NCBI RefSeq assembly: GCF_900547205.1
Contig: NZ_URFY01000052.1
Coordinates: 1 to 31,287 of the forward strand
DNA length: 31,287 bases
Direction of reading: 5' to 3'
Source of the DNA: an uncultured Bacteroides sp.
GTDB taxonomy: Bacteria; Bacteroidota; Bacteroidia; Bacteroidales; Bacteroidaceae
Positions within the stretch are counted from its first letter, which is position 1. Each line of letters begins with the position of its first letter. The notes beneath the pieces are model-generated. The model had not been told where the DNA came from and made no database searches. It worked only from the letters and a program-made list of their open reading frames with translations. This document shows positions 7,878 through 16,382 of this stretch, one piece after another. The position numbers and the translations under genes are program-made.

Positions 7878-9008
7878 ATGAAACCGAATAATCCTTTCCT
7901 CGTATACGGATATATCAGCCCTGAATACTTCTGTGACCGTGAAGTGGAAACAGAAAAAATGATTTCTGCTCTGCAAAATGAACGCAACCTGACGTTAATA
8001 GCTCCAAGACGTATGGGAAAAACAGGCCTTATAAAGAACGTTTTCTATCAACTAAAGGAAGAAAACCCAAACGAAGCCGCCTATTTCTACATGGATATTT
8101 ACTCAACCAGAGACTTAAAAGCATTTATCCAACTACTAGCACAAACAGTGCTCGGTGAACTTGATACCCTTTCACAAAATATTCTACGGCAAATGACTGC
8201 GTTCTTTAAATCTTGCCGCCCTGTTATCAGCGCTGACGAAAGAAGTGGAATGCCAACCGTATCACTCGACTTCGTCCCCGAACGCGCCGAACAAACCCTC
8301 AAAGAAATATTCGACTACATGGTAGCTTCTAAAAAACGATGCTATATCGCCATCGACGAATTTCAACAAATCATGGAATATCCGGAGAAAGGCGTGGAAG
8401 CCCTGCTCCGATCGTACATCCAATTTATGCCGAACGTACATTTCATCTTCTCAGGAAGTAAGAAGCACGTCATGGAAGAGATGTTCTCGTCTGCCAAACG
8501 ACCCTTCTACCAAAGCACGCAAATCATGATTCTTAAGGAAATTCCTTTACGAAGTTATTATCTGTTTGCACAGAAATTCTTCGCTCAGCAGAAGCGGAAC
8601 TTAACGGAAGATACCTTCACGTATCTATATGAATTGGAAAGTGGGCACACATGGTATATCCAAAGCATACTGAACAGACTGTATGCCAAGAAAGCCGAAC
8701 GGATAGACATTAGTGTAGTAAACGAATGCGTAAACGACATTCTGGACGAACTGGAAACAATATACCAAAGCAACCTAACTCTCCTCACGAACAATCAAGT
8801 GGAACTGATGAAAGCTATTGCCACCGAAGGATGCGTGAAAAGCGTTAATGCAAACGAATTTATCAAGAAGCACCATCTGAAAACACCCAGCAGCGTGAAT
8901 GTTGCACTGAAATCTTTAATTAATAAGGAGCTTATATATAACACCCCGAACGGCTACATCGTATACGACCGATTCTTCGGGAAATGGCTGAAAGATACGG
9001 TAGTGTAA
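7878..9008 (+). CDS. AAA-type ATPase (archaeal-style ATPase_2 class) with C-terminal winged helix
   Basis: The 376-residue protein starts with NPFLVYGYISPEYFCDRE, the usual opening of this class, followed by a Walker A motif APRRMGKTG (Lys48), a Walker B strand CYIAIDEFQ (Asp160-Glu161) and a sensor-like FIFSGS (about 190-194). The C-terminal 70 residues (NQVELMKAIA..VNVALKSLINKELI) look like a winged-helix DNA-binding domain. Such ATPases are common, scattered through Bacteroides genomes and poorly understood; some are thought to act with mobile elements or stress. It is monocistronic, between a terminator and the NfeD promoter, with an inverted repeat just before the start. There is no adjacent nuclease, toxin or transposase gene, so I do not assign a defence role. 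Confidence 0.8.
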   Translation: MKPNNPFLVYGYISPEYFCDREVETEKMISALQNERNLTLIAPRRMGKTGLIKNVFYQLKEENPNEAAYFYMDIYSTRDLKAFIQLLAQTVLGELDTLSQNILRQMTAFFKSCRPVISADERSGMPTVSLDFVPERAEQTLKEIFDYMVASKKRCYIAIDEFQQIMEYPEKGVEALLRSYIQFMPNVHFIFSGSKKHVMEEMFSSAKRPFYQSTQIMILKEIPLRSYYLFAQKFFAQQKRNLTEDTFTYLYELESGHTWYIQSILNRLYAKKAERIDISVVNECVNDILDELETIYQSNLTLLTNNQVELMKAIATEGCVKSVNANEFIKKHHLKTPSSVNVALKSLINKELIYNTPNGYIVYDRFFGKWLKDTVV

Positions 9009-9055
9009 TTTACAACAGTCGTAAATGGGATTGGCAATGATAGTCATATTGCTTA

Positions 9056-9074
9056 TTGCTTAATAATTAAGCAA
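9056..9074. terminator. AT-rich palindrome, possible weak terminator of the ATPase gene
   Basis: TTGCTTAAT and ATTAAGCAA form a perfect 9-bp inverted repeat around one base, about 50 nt after the ATPase stop codon. A T-rich stretch (CTTCTTTTTTG) follows after a few bases. The stem is AT-rich, so termination would be weak. Confidence 0.35.
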
Positions 9075-9150
9075 ATATACTTCTTTTTTGAATGCGGAGA
9101 GGATGGAAGGATTAAATCTAGATGAATAGAACAACAAATCTCTCATCTAG

Positions 9151-9184
9151 TTTATCCGATTTCAAATTAAAACGATTATCTTTG
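9151..9184 (+). promoter_or_regulatory. Promoter of the NfeD-like/flotillin pair
   Basis: TATCTTTG at 9177-9184 matches the Bacteroides -7 box exactly; TTTA at 9151-9154 is a fair -33 box with 22-nt spacing. Transcription would begin near 9191, giving a leader of about 40 nt before the ATG at 9231. Confidence 0.65.
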
Positions 9185-9230
9185 TTATCAAATTATTCAA
9201 ATCGCGACACTCAACTAATACTAAATTACT

Positions 9231-9731
9231 ATGAGCCATACCATTTTCCTTATTATCGCCCTCGTGACAACCGGTATCTTCGCCATCCAATTCGTACTGT
9301 CTATCTTCTTCGGAGATATGGACGCCGATGTGGATGTGGACGCCGACATCAGCAGCGTTGTCTCATTCAAAGGTCTAACACACTTTGGTATCGGTTTCGG
9401 CTGGTATATGTATCTGGCAGGAAATACGGACATTGCGAGTTATGCCATCGGTATCGCCGTCGGCTTATTTTTCGTATTGGCTGTATGGTTTCTCTACAAG
9501 AAAGCCTACCAACTGCAACAAGTGAACCAGAATGAACAGACCGACCAACTGGTGGGACGGGAATGCACCATCTACTTCAAACAAAGTGAAGGAAACAAAT
9601 ATACCGTGCAAACCAAAAGAGACGGAGCTATGCGCGAAGTGGACGTCATCTCCGAATCGGGCAAAAACTACCTGACGGGTGACAAGACCATCATCACTCA
9701 CTACAAAGACGGAACACTATTTATTCAATAA
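9231..9731 (+). CDS. NfeD/YuaF-like membrane protein, flotillin partner
   Basis: The 166-residue protein has an N-terminal membrane helix (HTIFLIIALVTTGIFAIQFVL), an acidic linker with alternating Asp (DMDADVDVDADI), further hydrophobic segments around 52-63 and 69-90, and a soluble C-terminal domain (about 105-166: LVGRECTIYF..GNKYTVQTKRDG..) of the beta-barrel OB type found in NfeD and YuaF. These proteins accompany flotillins and are thought to help organise ordered membrane domains. The flotillin gene starts 21 bp downstream, so they form an operon. A frame beginning at 9122 overlaps it but is arginine-rich shadow sequence, and the promoter at 9177-9184 supports the start at 9231. Confidence 0.8.
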   Translation: MSHTIFLIIALVTTGIFAIQFVLSIFFGDMDADVDVDADISSVVSFKGLTHFGIGFGWYMYLAGNTDIASYAIGIAVGLFFVLAVWFLYKKAYQLQQVNQNEQTDQLVGRECTIYFKQSEGNKYTVQTKRDGAMREVDVISESGKNYLTGDKTIITHYKDGTLFIQ

Positions 9732-9752
9732 TTAATCTAATAGACTTATCTT

Positions 9753-11399
9753 ATGACACAAGAAATGCTTATCATGGCTGCGATTCTAGTAGCCGTTATC
9801 TTACTTACCTTTATTGGTATCTTGTCGAGATACCGCAAATGTAAGAGTGACGAAGTGCTCGTCGTTTACGGTAAAACGGGCGGAGACAAGAAGTCCGCGA
9901 AGTTATACCACGGTGGCGCCGCATTTGTGTGGCCCATCATTCAGGGCTACGAGTTCCTGTCTATGAAGCCATTGCAGATTGACTGTAAACTGACAGGGGC
10001 ACTGTCGGCACAAAATATACGTGTGGACGTGCCAACCACCATCACCGTTGCCATCAGCACCGACCCCGAAGTGATGCAAAACGCCGCCGAACGTATGCTG
10101 GGACTGACGATGGATGACAAACAGAACCTGATTACGGATGTAGTGTACGGCCAGATGCGTCTGGTTATTGCCGACATGACGATTGAGGAACTGAACTCCG
10201 ACCGCGACAAATTCCTCTCGAAAGTGAAGGATAACATCGATACGGAACTCCGCAAATTCGGTCTGTATCTGATGAATATCAACATCAGCGATATCCGCGA
10301 TGCTGCCAATTACATCGTCAACCTGGGTAAGGAAGCGGAAAGTAAAGCGCTAAACGAGGCTCAGGCGAACATCGAAGAGCAGGAAAAGCTGGGTGCCATC
10401 AAGATTGCCAACCAGATTAAGGAACGCGAAACGAAAGTTGCCGAAACCCGCAAGGACCAGGATATCGCCATTGCCGAAACGAAGAAACTGCAGGAAATCT
10501 CTGTAGCCAACGCAGATAAGGACAGAATTTCACAAGTTGCCATTGCCAATGCTGAAAAGGAATCGCAAGTAGCAAAAGCGGAAGCAGAAAAGAATATCCG
10601 CATCGAACAGGCGAACACCGAAAAGGAAAGTCGCGTGGCGGAACTGAACTCGGACATGGAGATTAAGCAAGCGGAAGCCGCCAAGAAAGCTGCCATTGGA
10701 CGTAATGATGCTCAGAAAGAAGTGGCTCTATCTAACGCCGAGCTTGCAGTGACTCAAGCTAATGCCGACAAACAAGCGGGTGAAGCCGCCGCTAAATCGG
10801 AAGCTGCCGTGCAAACCGCACGAGAGATTGCACAAAAGGAAGTGGAAGAAGCGAAAGCCAAGAAAGTGGAATCGTCGCTGAAAGCGGAAAAGATTGTTCC
10901 GGCGGAAATAGCAAGGCAGGAGGCTATTCTTCAGGCAAACGCTATTGCGGAGAAGATTACCCGCGAAGCGGAAGCTCGCGCCAAAGCTACACTGGCTCAG
11001 GCGGAAGCGGAAGCGAAGGCAATACAATTGAAGCTGGAAGCGGAAGCGGAAGGTAAGAAGAAATCGTTGCTGGCCGAAGCGGAAGGTTTTGAAGCTATGG
11101 TGAGAGCGGCTGAATCGAACCCGGCTATCGCTATCCAATATAAGATGGTGGACCAGTGGAAGGAAATAGCAGGCGAACAAGTGAAAGCATTCGAACACAT
11201 CAATCTGGGTAATATTACCGTATTTGATGGTGGCAACGGAGGTACTAGCAACTTCCTTAACTCTTTGGTAAAAACGGTTGCTCCAAGTCTTGGGGTATTG
11301 GATAAATTGCCGATTGGAGAGACTGTGAAGGGTATCATCAATCCGGAAAGTAAAGCAGAAGAGAAACCTGCCGCGAAGACGGAAGAGAAGAAGAAATAA
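9753..11399 (+). CDS. Flotillin-like SPFH protein (YqiK/FloT class)
   Basis: The 548-residue protein has one N-terminal membrane anchor (MLIMAAILVAVILLTFIGIL), an SPFH/PHB domain (about 30-200, with VVYGKTGG, HGGAAFVWPIIQ and GLYLMNINISDIRD), then a very long Ala-Glu-Lys coiled coil (about 185-450, repeated AEAEAKA-like heptads) and a Gly/Asn-containing tail with a lysine-rich end. Flotillins assemble into large rings on the inner face of the membrane and scaffold signalling and transport proteins. Length and order match bacterial flotillins that pair with NfeD proteins, and that partner gene lies 21 bp upstream. A terminator follows directly. Confidence 0.9.
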   Translation: MTQEMLIMAAILVAVILLTFIGILSRYRKCKSDEVLVVYGKTGGDKKSAKLYHGGAAFVWPIIQGYEFLSMKPLQIDCKLTGALSAQNIRVDVPTTITVAISTDPEVMQNAAERMLGLTMDDKQNLITDVVYGQMRLVIADMTIEELNSDRDKFLSKVKDNIDTELRKFGLYLMNINISDIRDAANYIVNLGKEAESKALNEAQANIEEQEKLGAIKIANQIKERETKVAETRKDQDIAIAETKKLQEISVANADKDRISQVAIANAEKESQVAKAEAEKNIRIEQANTEKESRVAELNSDMEIKQAEAAKKAAIGRNDAQKEVALSNAELAVTQANADKQAGEAAAKSEAAVQTAREIAQKEVEEAKAKKVESSLKAEKIVPAEIARQEAILQANAIAEKITREAEARAKATLAQAEAEAKAIQLKLEAEAEGKKKSLLAEAEGFEAMVRAAESNPAIAIQYKMVDQWKEIAGEQVKAFEHINLGNITVFDGGNGGTSNFLNSLVKTVAPSLGVLDKLPIGETVKGIINPESKAEEKPAAKTEEKKK

Positions 11400-11410
11400 C
11401 TAAAAGTGAA

Positions 11411-11450
11411 GAGGGGGCTGAAAAGTATGTTTTCAACTCCCTCTCTTTTT
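11411..11450 (+). terminator. Terminator between the convergent flotillin and kinase genes
   Basis: Arms 11411-11424 and 11430-11443 pair (GAGGG..TGAAAA with TTTTCA..CTCCCTC), with one mismatch and one G-T pair, followed by TTTTT at 11446-11450. The plus-strand U-tract makes it a good stop for flotillin; it may also serve the minus-strand kinase, whose stop codon lies at 11451-11453. Confidence 0.75.
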
Positions 11451-13442
11451 CTACTTTATAGGATGTACGAGGACAAACAAACATCCTTCGTAATAGTTAT
11501 CGTCGAGATAGATTCGTGCTCCCAACCGCTCGGCAAGGATGCTGCATAAAGATAACCCCAGCCCAGCCCCTTGTGCAAAGTCATCTACCTTATAAAAACG
11601 CTCGAATATCTTTTCTTTCAATTCAATGTTGATACCGGGACCTGTATCACGTACATATATACTGAGTTCTTTTTTACTTTCATCGACCCCATAACTCACT
11701 TCCACCTCACCACTCTGCGTAAACTTTAACGCATTGTGTATCAGATTATATAAGATTTGATGTAGCACACTCTTATCCGACAACAAAGTGTAGTCCGTCT
11801 CACCCTGAGTATAATGCAAATTGACTCCCTGCTGTGCGTTCTCACCCATTTCGAGTATCAACCCGGAAAAGAAGGTATCTAAAGATAGGCATTGATAGTT
11901 CAGCATAGATTCATCACTATCAATGTGGGCAATAGTGATTGTATCGGTTATAATCTTCAATAAATTGTCGCTATTCTTCTTTATAGTAGCACTCATCTCC
12001 TGTATCTCTTCCGGCTCCATGGATATCGCCGCCAGACAATCGGAGAATCCGACTATTGCATTCAGAGGAGTGCGTATCTCATGGTTCATGTTCTGTATGA
12101 AAGCACTTTTCACGAGTTGTGCCTTTTGCACCCGCTGGTTGGCAAGTATCAACTCTTCCGCTTGCTTTCTCAGTATACGATTACTCTTCAGTTTATGCAG
12201 ATAGAACCGGATACTTATAAGAAGCGCTACGGCTAATATGATAATTAATGCGCAGGCATAATAATACTGTGTGTTGCGGGCAACCATACGCATCTTTTGC
12301 GCTTCCAGTTCCAACTTATTCACATTGTAGCGGGTTGACATCTCACTCAGTTGTTTTTGAAAATCATCCTTATAAATGGAATCATTCAATTCAACGTACT
12401 TATGCAAAGTCAAATACGCGTCTTTATATTTATGTATCGTAAAAAGATTCTCGGACATATAATAATAGGTATGCAAAAGCCCAACTTTATTATCAGTCTT
12501 GATATTATACTGGGCAATAGAATCTTGATAAGCTATCAGTTCTGGATAATTCTTGGTTATTGTTGCATATTGCACTTTTGAATTATACAGATGAATCCGG
12601 TGTTGATTAGGTGCTTTTTTATATAATTCTATCATCTCATCCAAATATTTCTTTTGAATAAGAGTATCTTTCGGCTCTTTATATAATTGAGAATATACTT
12701 CTGAAGCCATGTCTTTTATTATAAGAATATTTCGTCCATGCTTATCATAGTCGTTGTTGGCAATGAATGAATTGGCTATTGAATCGAGATGAAGAAAGGT
12801 AGAAAGTGCCTTATTCTTTTTCCCGTTTTGAAGAAGAACAATTATATAATTGTATGCCAATAAAACATAATCATCCCAACACTTCATTTCTTCAAATACT
12901 TTCATAGACTGTTCAATGTAAGGCTGGGCCTTATCAAACTCTTTTCGAGTGGCATAGCTAATGCCTATGCGAGAAGTACTGAATGCCAATCCTATCTTGC
13001 TCTTACGTTGAGATGCATCTGCCTGCATCTTCTGATGTTCTGCTATCGCTTCTGCTTCTAAATTCGAGAAAAGCAGAAAATCACACAATATATCCCAGCT
13101 TTGGTAATAGCAATACTCATCGCCCACTTTCAAGCATAAGTCTTTCAAAATAGGAACGTACTTTCTTAGACTATCTAGCTGGCTATGTTCACAATGATAC
13201 AAAACTCTGTCTTTATACAAATAGTAGCGATTGATTGCATTGTCGCCGCCCTTAGCGTCGATTTCTTTTTTCATTTTATACCATAGGAGGTAGTATTCAG
13301 TGGGATTGAAAAGTAAGTTTTTAAGTGTTGTAAATGCCGGAGGAATGGAGTCCGAATCAAATTTCATCGGTTCGTCCGCCCTCATTTGTAATACAAGTAG
13401 AAAGCTGAAAATTATGGCAGTCAGAATGGTATTACGCTTCAT
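11451..13442 (-). CDS. Orphan sensor histidine kinase with TPR-like periplasmic region
   Basis: The 663-residue protein has a signal peptide (about 1-22), a long helical, TPR-like sensor region (about 35-390), one membrane helix (393-415), a coiled linker and a kinase core. The H-box QNMNHEIRTPLNA gives the phospho-accepting His454; the N-box has Asn566/Asn570, G1 is DTGPG (Asp599), and the glycine loop is GAGLGLSL (625-632). There is no receiver or DNA-binding domain, so it is not a hybrid two-component regulator, and no response regulator lies beside it. The partner must be elsewhere. The gene is divergent from the DUF5715 lipoprotein, with its own promoter at 13480-13510, and converges on flotillin. 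The TPR-type sensor resembles many Bacteroides kinases whose signals are unknown. Confidence 0.9.
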   Translation of the reverse strand: MKRNTILTAIIFSFLLVLQMRADEPMKFDSDSIPPAFTTLKNLLFNPTEYYLLWYKMKKEIDAKGGDNAINRYYLYKDRVLYHCEHSQLDSLRKYVPILKDLCLKVGDEYCYYQSWDILCDFLLFSNLEAEAIAEHQKMQADASQRKSKIGLAFSTSRIGISYATRKEFDKAQPYIEQSMKVFEEMKCWDDYVLLAYNYIIVLLQNGKKNKALSTFLHLDSIANSFIANNDYDKHGRNILIIKDMASEVYSQLYKEPKDTLIQKKYLDEMIELYKKAPNQHRIHLYNSKVQYATITKNYPELIAYQDSIAQYNIKTDNKVGLLHTYYYMSENLFTIHKYKDAYLTLHKYVELNDSIYKDDFQKQLSEMSTRYNVNKLELEAQKMRMVARNTQYYYACALIIILAVALLISIRFYLHKLKSNRILRKQAEELILANQRVQKAQLVKSAFIQNMNHEIRTPLNAIVGFSDCLAAISMEPEEIQEMSATIKKNSDNLLKIITDTITIAHIDSDESMLNYQCLSLDTFFSGLILEMGENAQQGVNLHYTQGETDYTLLSDKSVLHQILYNLIHNALKFTQSGEVEVSYGVDESKKELSIYVRDTGPGINIELKEKIFERFYKVDDFAQGAGLGLSLCSILAERLGARIYLDDNYYEGCLFVLVHPIK

Positions 13443-13479
13443 TGCATCGCTTATTTTGCTTTAAGTGTATATTCGAGGC

Positions 13480-13510
13480 CAAAGATAAGCAATGTTTTTA
13501 GGAAATCAAG
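13480..13510 (-). promoter_or_regulatory. Promoter of the histidine kinase gene
   Basis: On the minus strand, CTTG (13510-13507) and TATCTTTG (13487-13480) are spaced by 19 nt, a near-consensus Bacteroides promoter. The start of transcription would be near 13473, about 30 nt before the ATG at 13442. Confidence 0.7.
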
Positions 13511-13541
13511 CTTATTGATGAGAGATATTCATCTGAATACG

Positions 13542-13574
13542 TTTGGTAGTCTTAAACAAAATGATGTATATTTG
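13542..13574 (+). promoter_or_regulatory. Promoter of the DUF5715 lipoprotein gene (decides its start)
   Basis: TTTG (13542-13545), 21 nt, then TATATTTG (13567-13574) is a full consensus match. Transcription would begin near 13581. An in-frame TTG at 13543 lies inside this promoter and cannot be the start, so the ATG at 13591 is chosen. The leader would be only about 10 nt. Confidence 0.8.
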
Positions 13575-13590
13575 CGGCAAAAATCAGATA

Positions 13591-14268
13591 ATGAATACTC
13601 CTAAACTACGCATACTACCTCTTTTACTGATAATTGTCGGTATTACTACCTTTACCGCCGGATGCAAAAAGAAAGATATGTCACTCAAACTGAACGACCC
13701 CCGCAATATCCGGGGAGTGCTCAGCTACAGACGTTCTTTCCCTGATTTGAACGAGAAGCATCTTGCCGTTGCCAAAACAATCGGTATACGCCCGCTGGCA
13801 GATAGAGACGCGGCCGAAGACTTGAAAGAGATGTTAATCTATATCACTGAAAATGATTTTTATACTGTTGACTCACTGACACACTCCATCCCCTACCTCG
13901 TGCCCAAAGCAAGCGCACTGCTCGACACAATCGGCTCCAACTTCCTCGACTCGCTGACTGCCAAGGGGTTGAATCCCAACAAAGTGATTGTTACCTCGGT
14001 GCTGCGTACACAGAATGACGTGAAGCGTCTGCGCCGCCGCAACGGAAATGCTTCCGCCAACTCGGCCCACTGCTTCGGCGCTACTTTCGACGTTAGCTGG
14101 AAACGCTTCAAGAAAGTGGAAGATTCAGACGGACGCCCCTTGCAGGATGTTGGTTCGGACACGCTAAAACTTGTTCTGTCAGAGGTTTTAAGGGATTTGA
14201 GACAGGCAGATAAATGCTATATTAAGTATGAGTTGAAACAGGGATGTTTCCATATCACTGCCCGATGA
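13591..14268 (+). CDS. DUF5715-type lipoprotein with peptidase M15-like zinc site
   Basis: The 225-residue product has a lipoprotein signal with Cys25 (FTAGC). The C-terminal half carries SAHCFGATFD (158-167), close to the SxHxxGxAxD signature of M15 D-Ala-D-Ala carboxypeptidases, and CFHIT with His221. His160, Asp167 and His221 could form the zinc site. TSVLRTQNDVKRL (135-147) matches the substrate-side segment of the same fold. I therefore infer a cell-wall peptidase or binding protein anchored in an envelope membrane; activity is not shown. The start is set by the promoter at 13542-13574, which rules out an earlier TTG. It is divergent from the histidine kinase. A short inverted repeat (ATGAATTT at 14276-14283, AAATTCAT at 14295-14302) follows the stop codon. 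Confidence 0.82.
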   Translation: MNTPKLRILPLLLIIVGITTFTAGCKKKDMSLKLNDPRNIRGVLSYRRSFPDLNEKHLAVAKTIGIRPLADRDAAEDLKEMLIYITENDFYTVDSLTHSIPYLVPKASALLDTIGSNFLDSLTAKGLNPNKVIVTSVLRTQNDVKRLRRRNGNASANSAHCFGATFDVSWKRFKKVEDSDGRPLQDVGSDTLKLVLSEVLRDLRQADKCYIKYELKQGCFHITAR

Positions 14269-14335
14269 AAGGATTATGAATTTAAAATGAAATAAAATTC
14301 ATCTTCAAACAATCTTAGAATCCAAAACGTTTCAT

Positions 14336-14343
14336 TAAATTTG
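14336..14343 (+). promoter_or_regulatory. Candidate -7 box for phoH
   Basis: TAAATTTG matches TAnnTTTG and lies 26 nt before the phoH ATG at 14370. No clear TTTG is present about 20 nt upstream, so only half of the promoter is convincing. It would drive the long core-gene run. Confidence 0.5.
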
Positions 14344-14369
14344 CAGAAATTTTTCTTTAATACAATTGA

Positions 14370-15368
14370 ATGATAGAGAAACTAATTGTTCTTGAGGATA
14401 TTGATCCGGTTATTTTTTATGGCGTCAACAACGCCAACATACAGTTAATAAAAGCTTTATATCCAAAGCTGCGCATTGTTGCCCGTGGCAATGTAATCAA
14501 AGTGCTAGGCGATGAGGAAGAAATGTGCGCCTTTGAAGAAAATATCACCAAACTGGAAAAGTATTGTGCCGAATATAATTCACTGAAAGAGGAAGTTATC
14601 ATCGACATCATAAAAGGAAATGCCCCGCAAGCGGAACAGAACGGAAACGTGATTGTGTTCAGCGTAACGGGGAAACCCATCATACCACGAAGCGAAAACC
14701 AACTGAAGTTAGTGGAAGGATTTGCCAAGAATGACATGGTGTTCGCCATTGGTCCGGCAGGTTCGGGTAAGACGTATACTGCCATCGCTCTGGCAGTGAG
14801 GGCACTGAAAAACAAGGAGATTAAGAAAATAATACTCAGCCGCCCGGCCGTAGAAGCCGGTGAAAAGCTCGGATTTCTGCCCGGTGATATGAAAGAGAAG
14901 ATTGACCCGTATCTGCAACCGCTATATGATGCCTTGCAGGATATGATACCCGCCGCCAAATTGAAGGAATACATGGAGCTGAACATTATTCAGATTGCAC
15001 CGTTAGCATTCATGCGCGGACGTACACTGAATGATGCCGTCGTGATTCTGGACGAAGCGCAAAATACTACTGCACAGCAAATCAAGATGTTCCTTACCCG
15101 TATGGGTATGAATACAAAGATGATTGTGACGGGAGATATGACACAAATCGACCTTCCTGCCTCGCAAACTTCGGGACTGGTGCAAGCACTCCGTATACTG
15201 AAAGGGGTGAAAGGTATCAGCTTTGTAGAATTGAACAAGAAGGATATTGTTCGGCATAAGTTGGTGGAACGTATTGTGGATGCTTACGAGAAATTTGATA
15301 AGGAGGCGAAAGCAGAACGAAAAGATTCACCACACAGTAACACTGAGTTTCACAGAGTGAACCTCTAA
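14370..15368 (+). CDS. phoH: PhoH-like ATPase
   Basis: The 332-residue protein has an N-terminal small domain (about 1-90, phage-like PhoH start) followed by the PhoH P-loop domain. The Walker A motif is GPAGSGKT (128-135) and the Walker B is VVILDEAQN (Asp228-Glu229); SRPAVEAGEKLGFLPGD and VTGDMTQIDLP are family hallmarks. PhoH proteins are cytoplasmic ATPases tied to RNA processing and ribosome biology, often near ybeY in other bacteria; ybeY is not here. The last 13 or so residues (SPHSNTEFHRVNL) look unlike a folded tail; their DNA resembles a dispersed CACAGAGTAACAC-type repeat. It is the first gene of the core run, 30 bp before purC. Confidence 0.93.
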   Translation: MIEKLIVLEDIDPVIFYGVNNANIQLIKALYPKLRIVARGNVIKVLGDEEEMCAFEENITKLEKYCAEYNSLKEEVIIDIIKGNAPQAEQNGNVIVFSVTGKPIIPRSENQLKLVEGFAKNDMVFAIGPAGSGKTYTAIALAVRALKNKEIKKIILSRPAVEAGEKLGFLPGDMKEKIDPYLQPLYDALQDMIPAAKLKEYMELNIIQIAPLAFMRGRTLNDAVVILDEAQNTTAQQIKMFLTRMGMNTKMIVTGDMTQIDLPASQTSGLVQALRILKGVKGISFVELNKKDIVRHKLVERIVDAYEKFDKEAKAERKDSPHSNTEFHRVNL

Positions 15369-15398
15369 GTACAAAACATAATTTTAATACATATCATT

Positions 15399-16343
15399 AT
15401 GAAAGCATTAACAAAAACAGATTTCAACTTTCCGGGACAGAAAAGTGTGTACCACGGAAAAGTGCGCGACGTGTACAACATCAACGGCGAAAAACTTGTA
15501 ATGGTAGCAACCGACCGTATTTCGGCTTTTGACGTAGTACTGCCTGAGGGCATCCCTTACAAAGGACAAATGCTAAACCAGATTGCAGCGAAGTTCCTCG
15601 ATGCCACTACAGACATCTGTCCAAACTGGAAACTAGCTACACCGGACCCGATGGTGACCGTAGGTGTATTGTGCGAAGGTTTTCCTGTAGAAATGATTGT
15701 ACGCGGCTATCTGTGCGGTAGCGCATGGCGTGCTTACAAAAGCGGTGTACGCGAGATTTGCGGCGTGAAGTTGCCCGACGGAATGCGTGAAAACGAGAAA
15801 TTCCCCGAACCAATTGTTACCCCGACTACCAAAGCGGAAATGGGACTGCACGACGAAGACATCTCCAAAGAAGAAATCCTGAAACAAGGACTGGCTACTC
15901 CCGAAGAGTATGAAGTGCTGGAGAAATATACACTGGCTCTCTTCAAACGCGGAACTGAAATAGCTGCTGAACGCGGACTGATTCTTGTAGATACTAAATA
16001 CGAATTTGGTAAACATAACGGTACTATCTACCTGATGGACGAAATCCACACACCGGACTCAAGCCGTTACTTCTACTCAGAAGGATATCAGGAACGTTTT
16101 GAGAAGGGCGAACCGCAGAAACAACTTTCTAAAGAGTTCGTTCGCGAATGGTTGATGGAAAACGGATTTCAAGGCAAAGAAGGACAGCAAGTACCTGAAA
16201 TGACTCCGGCTATCGTGCAGAGCATCAGCGAACGTTACATCGAATTGTTCGAGAACATCACCGGTGAGAAATTTGTAAAAGAAGATACAACGAACATCGC
16301 TGAACGTATCGAAAAGAACGTATTATTAACGATTAACGATTAG
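15399..16343 (+). CDS. purC: SAICAR synthetase (phosphoribosylaminoimidazole-succinocarboxamide synthase)
   Basis: The enzyme joins aspartate to CAIR using ATP, in step eight of purine synthesis. The 314-residue length fits the longer bacterial/eukaryal-type form found in Bacteroidetes. Recognisable segments are YHGKVRDVYNI (ATP loop), ATDRISAFDVVLPEGIPYKG, VRGYLCGSAWRAY, TKAEMGLHDEDIS and LVDTKYEFG, then MDEIHTPDSSRY near the active site. The stop codon lies inside a small repeat: the last codons give LLTIND and the sequence continues as a hairpin. purM lies about 4.3 kb downstream on the same strand, so two purine genes share the region without being adjacent. Confidence 0.97.
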   Translation: MKALTKTDFNFPGQKSVYHGKVRDVYNINGEKLVMVATDRISAFDVVLPEGIPYKGQMLNQIAAKFLDATTDICPNWKLATPDPMVTVGVLCEGFPVEMIVRGYLCGSAWRAYKSGVREICGVKLPDGMRENEKFPEPIVTPTTKAEMGLHDEDISKEEILKQGLATPEEYEVLEKYTLALFKRGTEIAAERGLILVDTKYEFGKHNGTIYLMDEIHTPDSSRYFYSEGYQERFEKGEPQKQLSKEFVREWLMENGFQGKEGQQVPEMTPAIVQSISERYIELFENITGEKFVKEDTTNIAERIEKNVLLTIND

Positions 16344-16373
16344 TTATTGGTGATTAATCGCTAATAACTAATC
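16326..16373. repeat. TTAACGATTA repeat and hairpin over the purC stop codon
   Basis: TTAACGATTAACGATTAG-type units run into a hairpin with perfect 11-bp arms (GATTAGTTATT 16338-16348; AATAACTAATC 16363-16373). The TAG stop of purC (16341-16343) lies in the left arm. The same motif family recurs after prfA and over the pyrF stop. Confidence 0.75.
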
Positions 16374-16382
16374 ACTAAAAAA

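Noticed and set aside
7878..9008. The AAA ATPase as part of an anti-phage system
   Set aside because: No nuclease, toxin, reverse transcriptase or other effector gene beside it; it is monocistronic.
9122..9535. 137-codon frame overlapping the NfeD-like gene
   Set aside because: Arg/Tyr-rich shadow of the real frame at 9231-9731; the promoter at 9177-9184 lies inside it.
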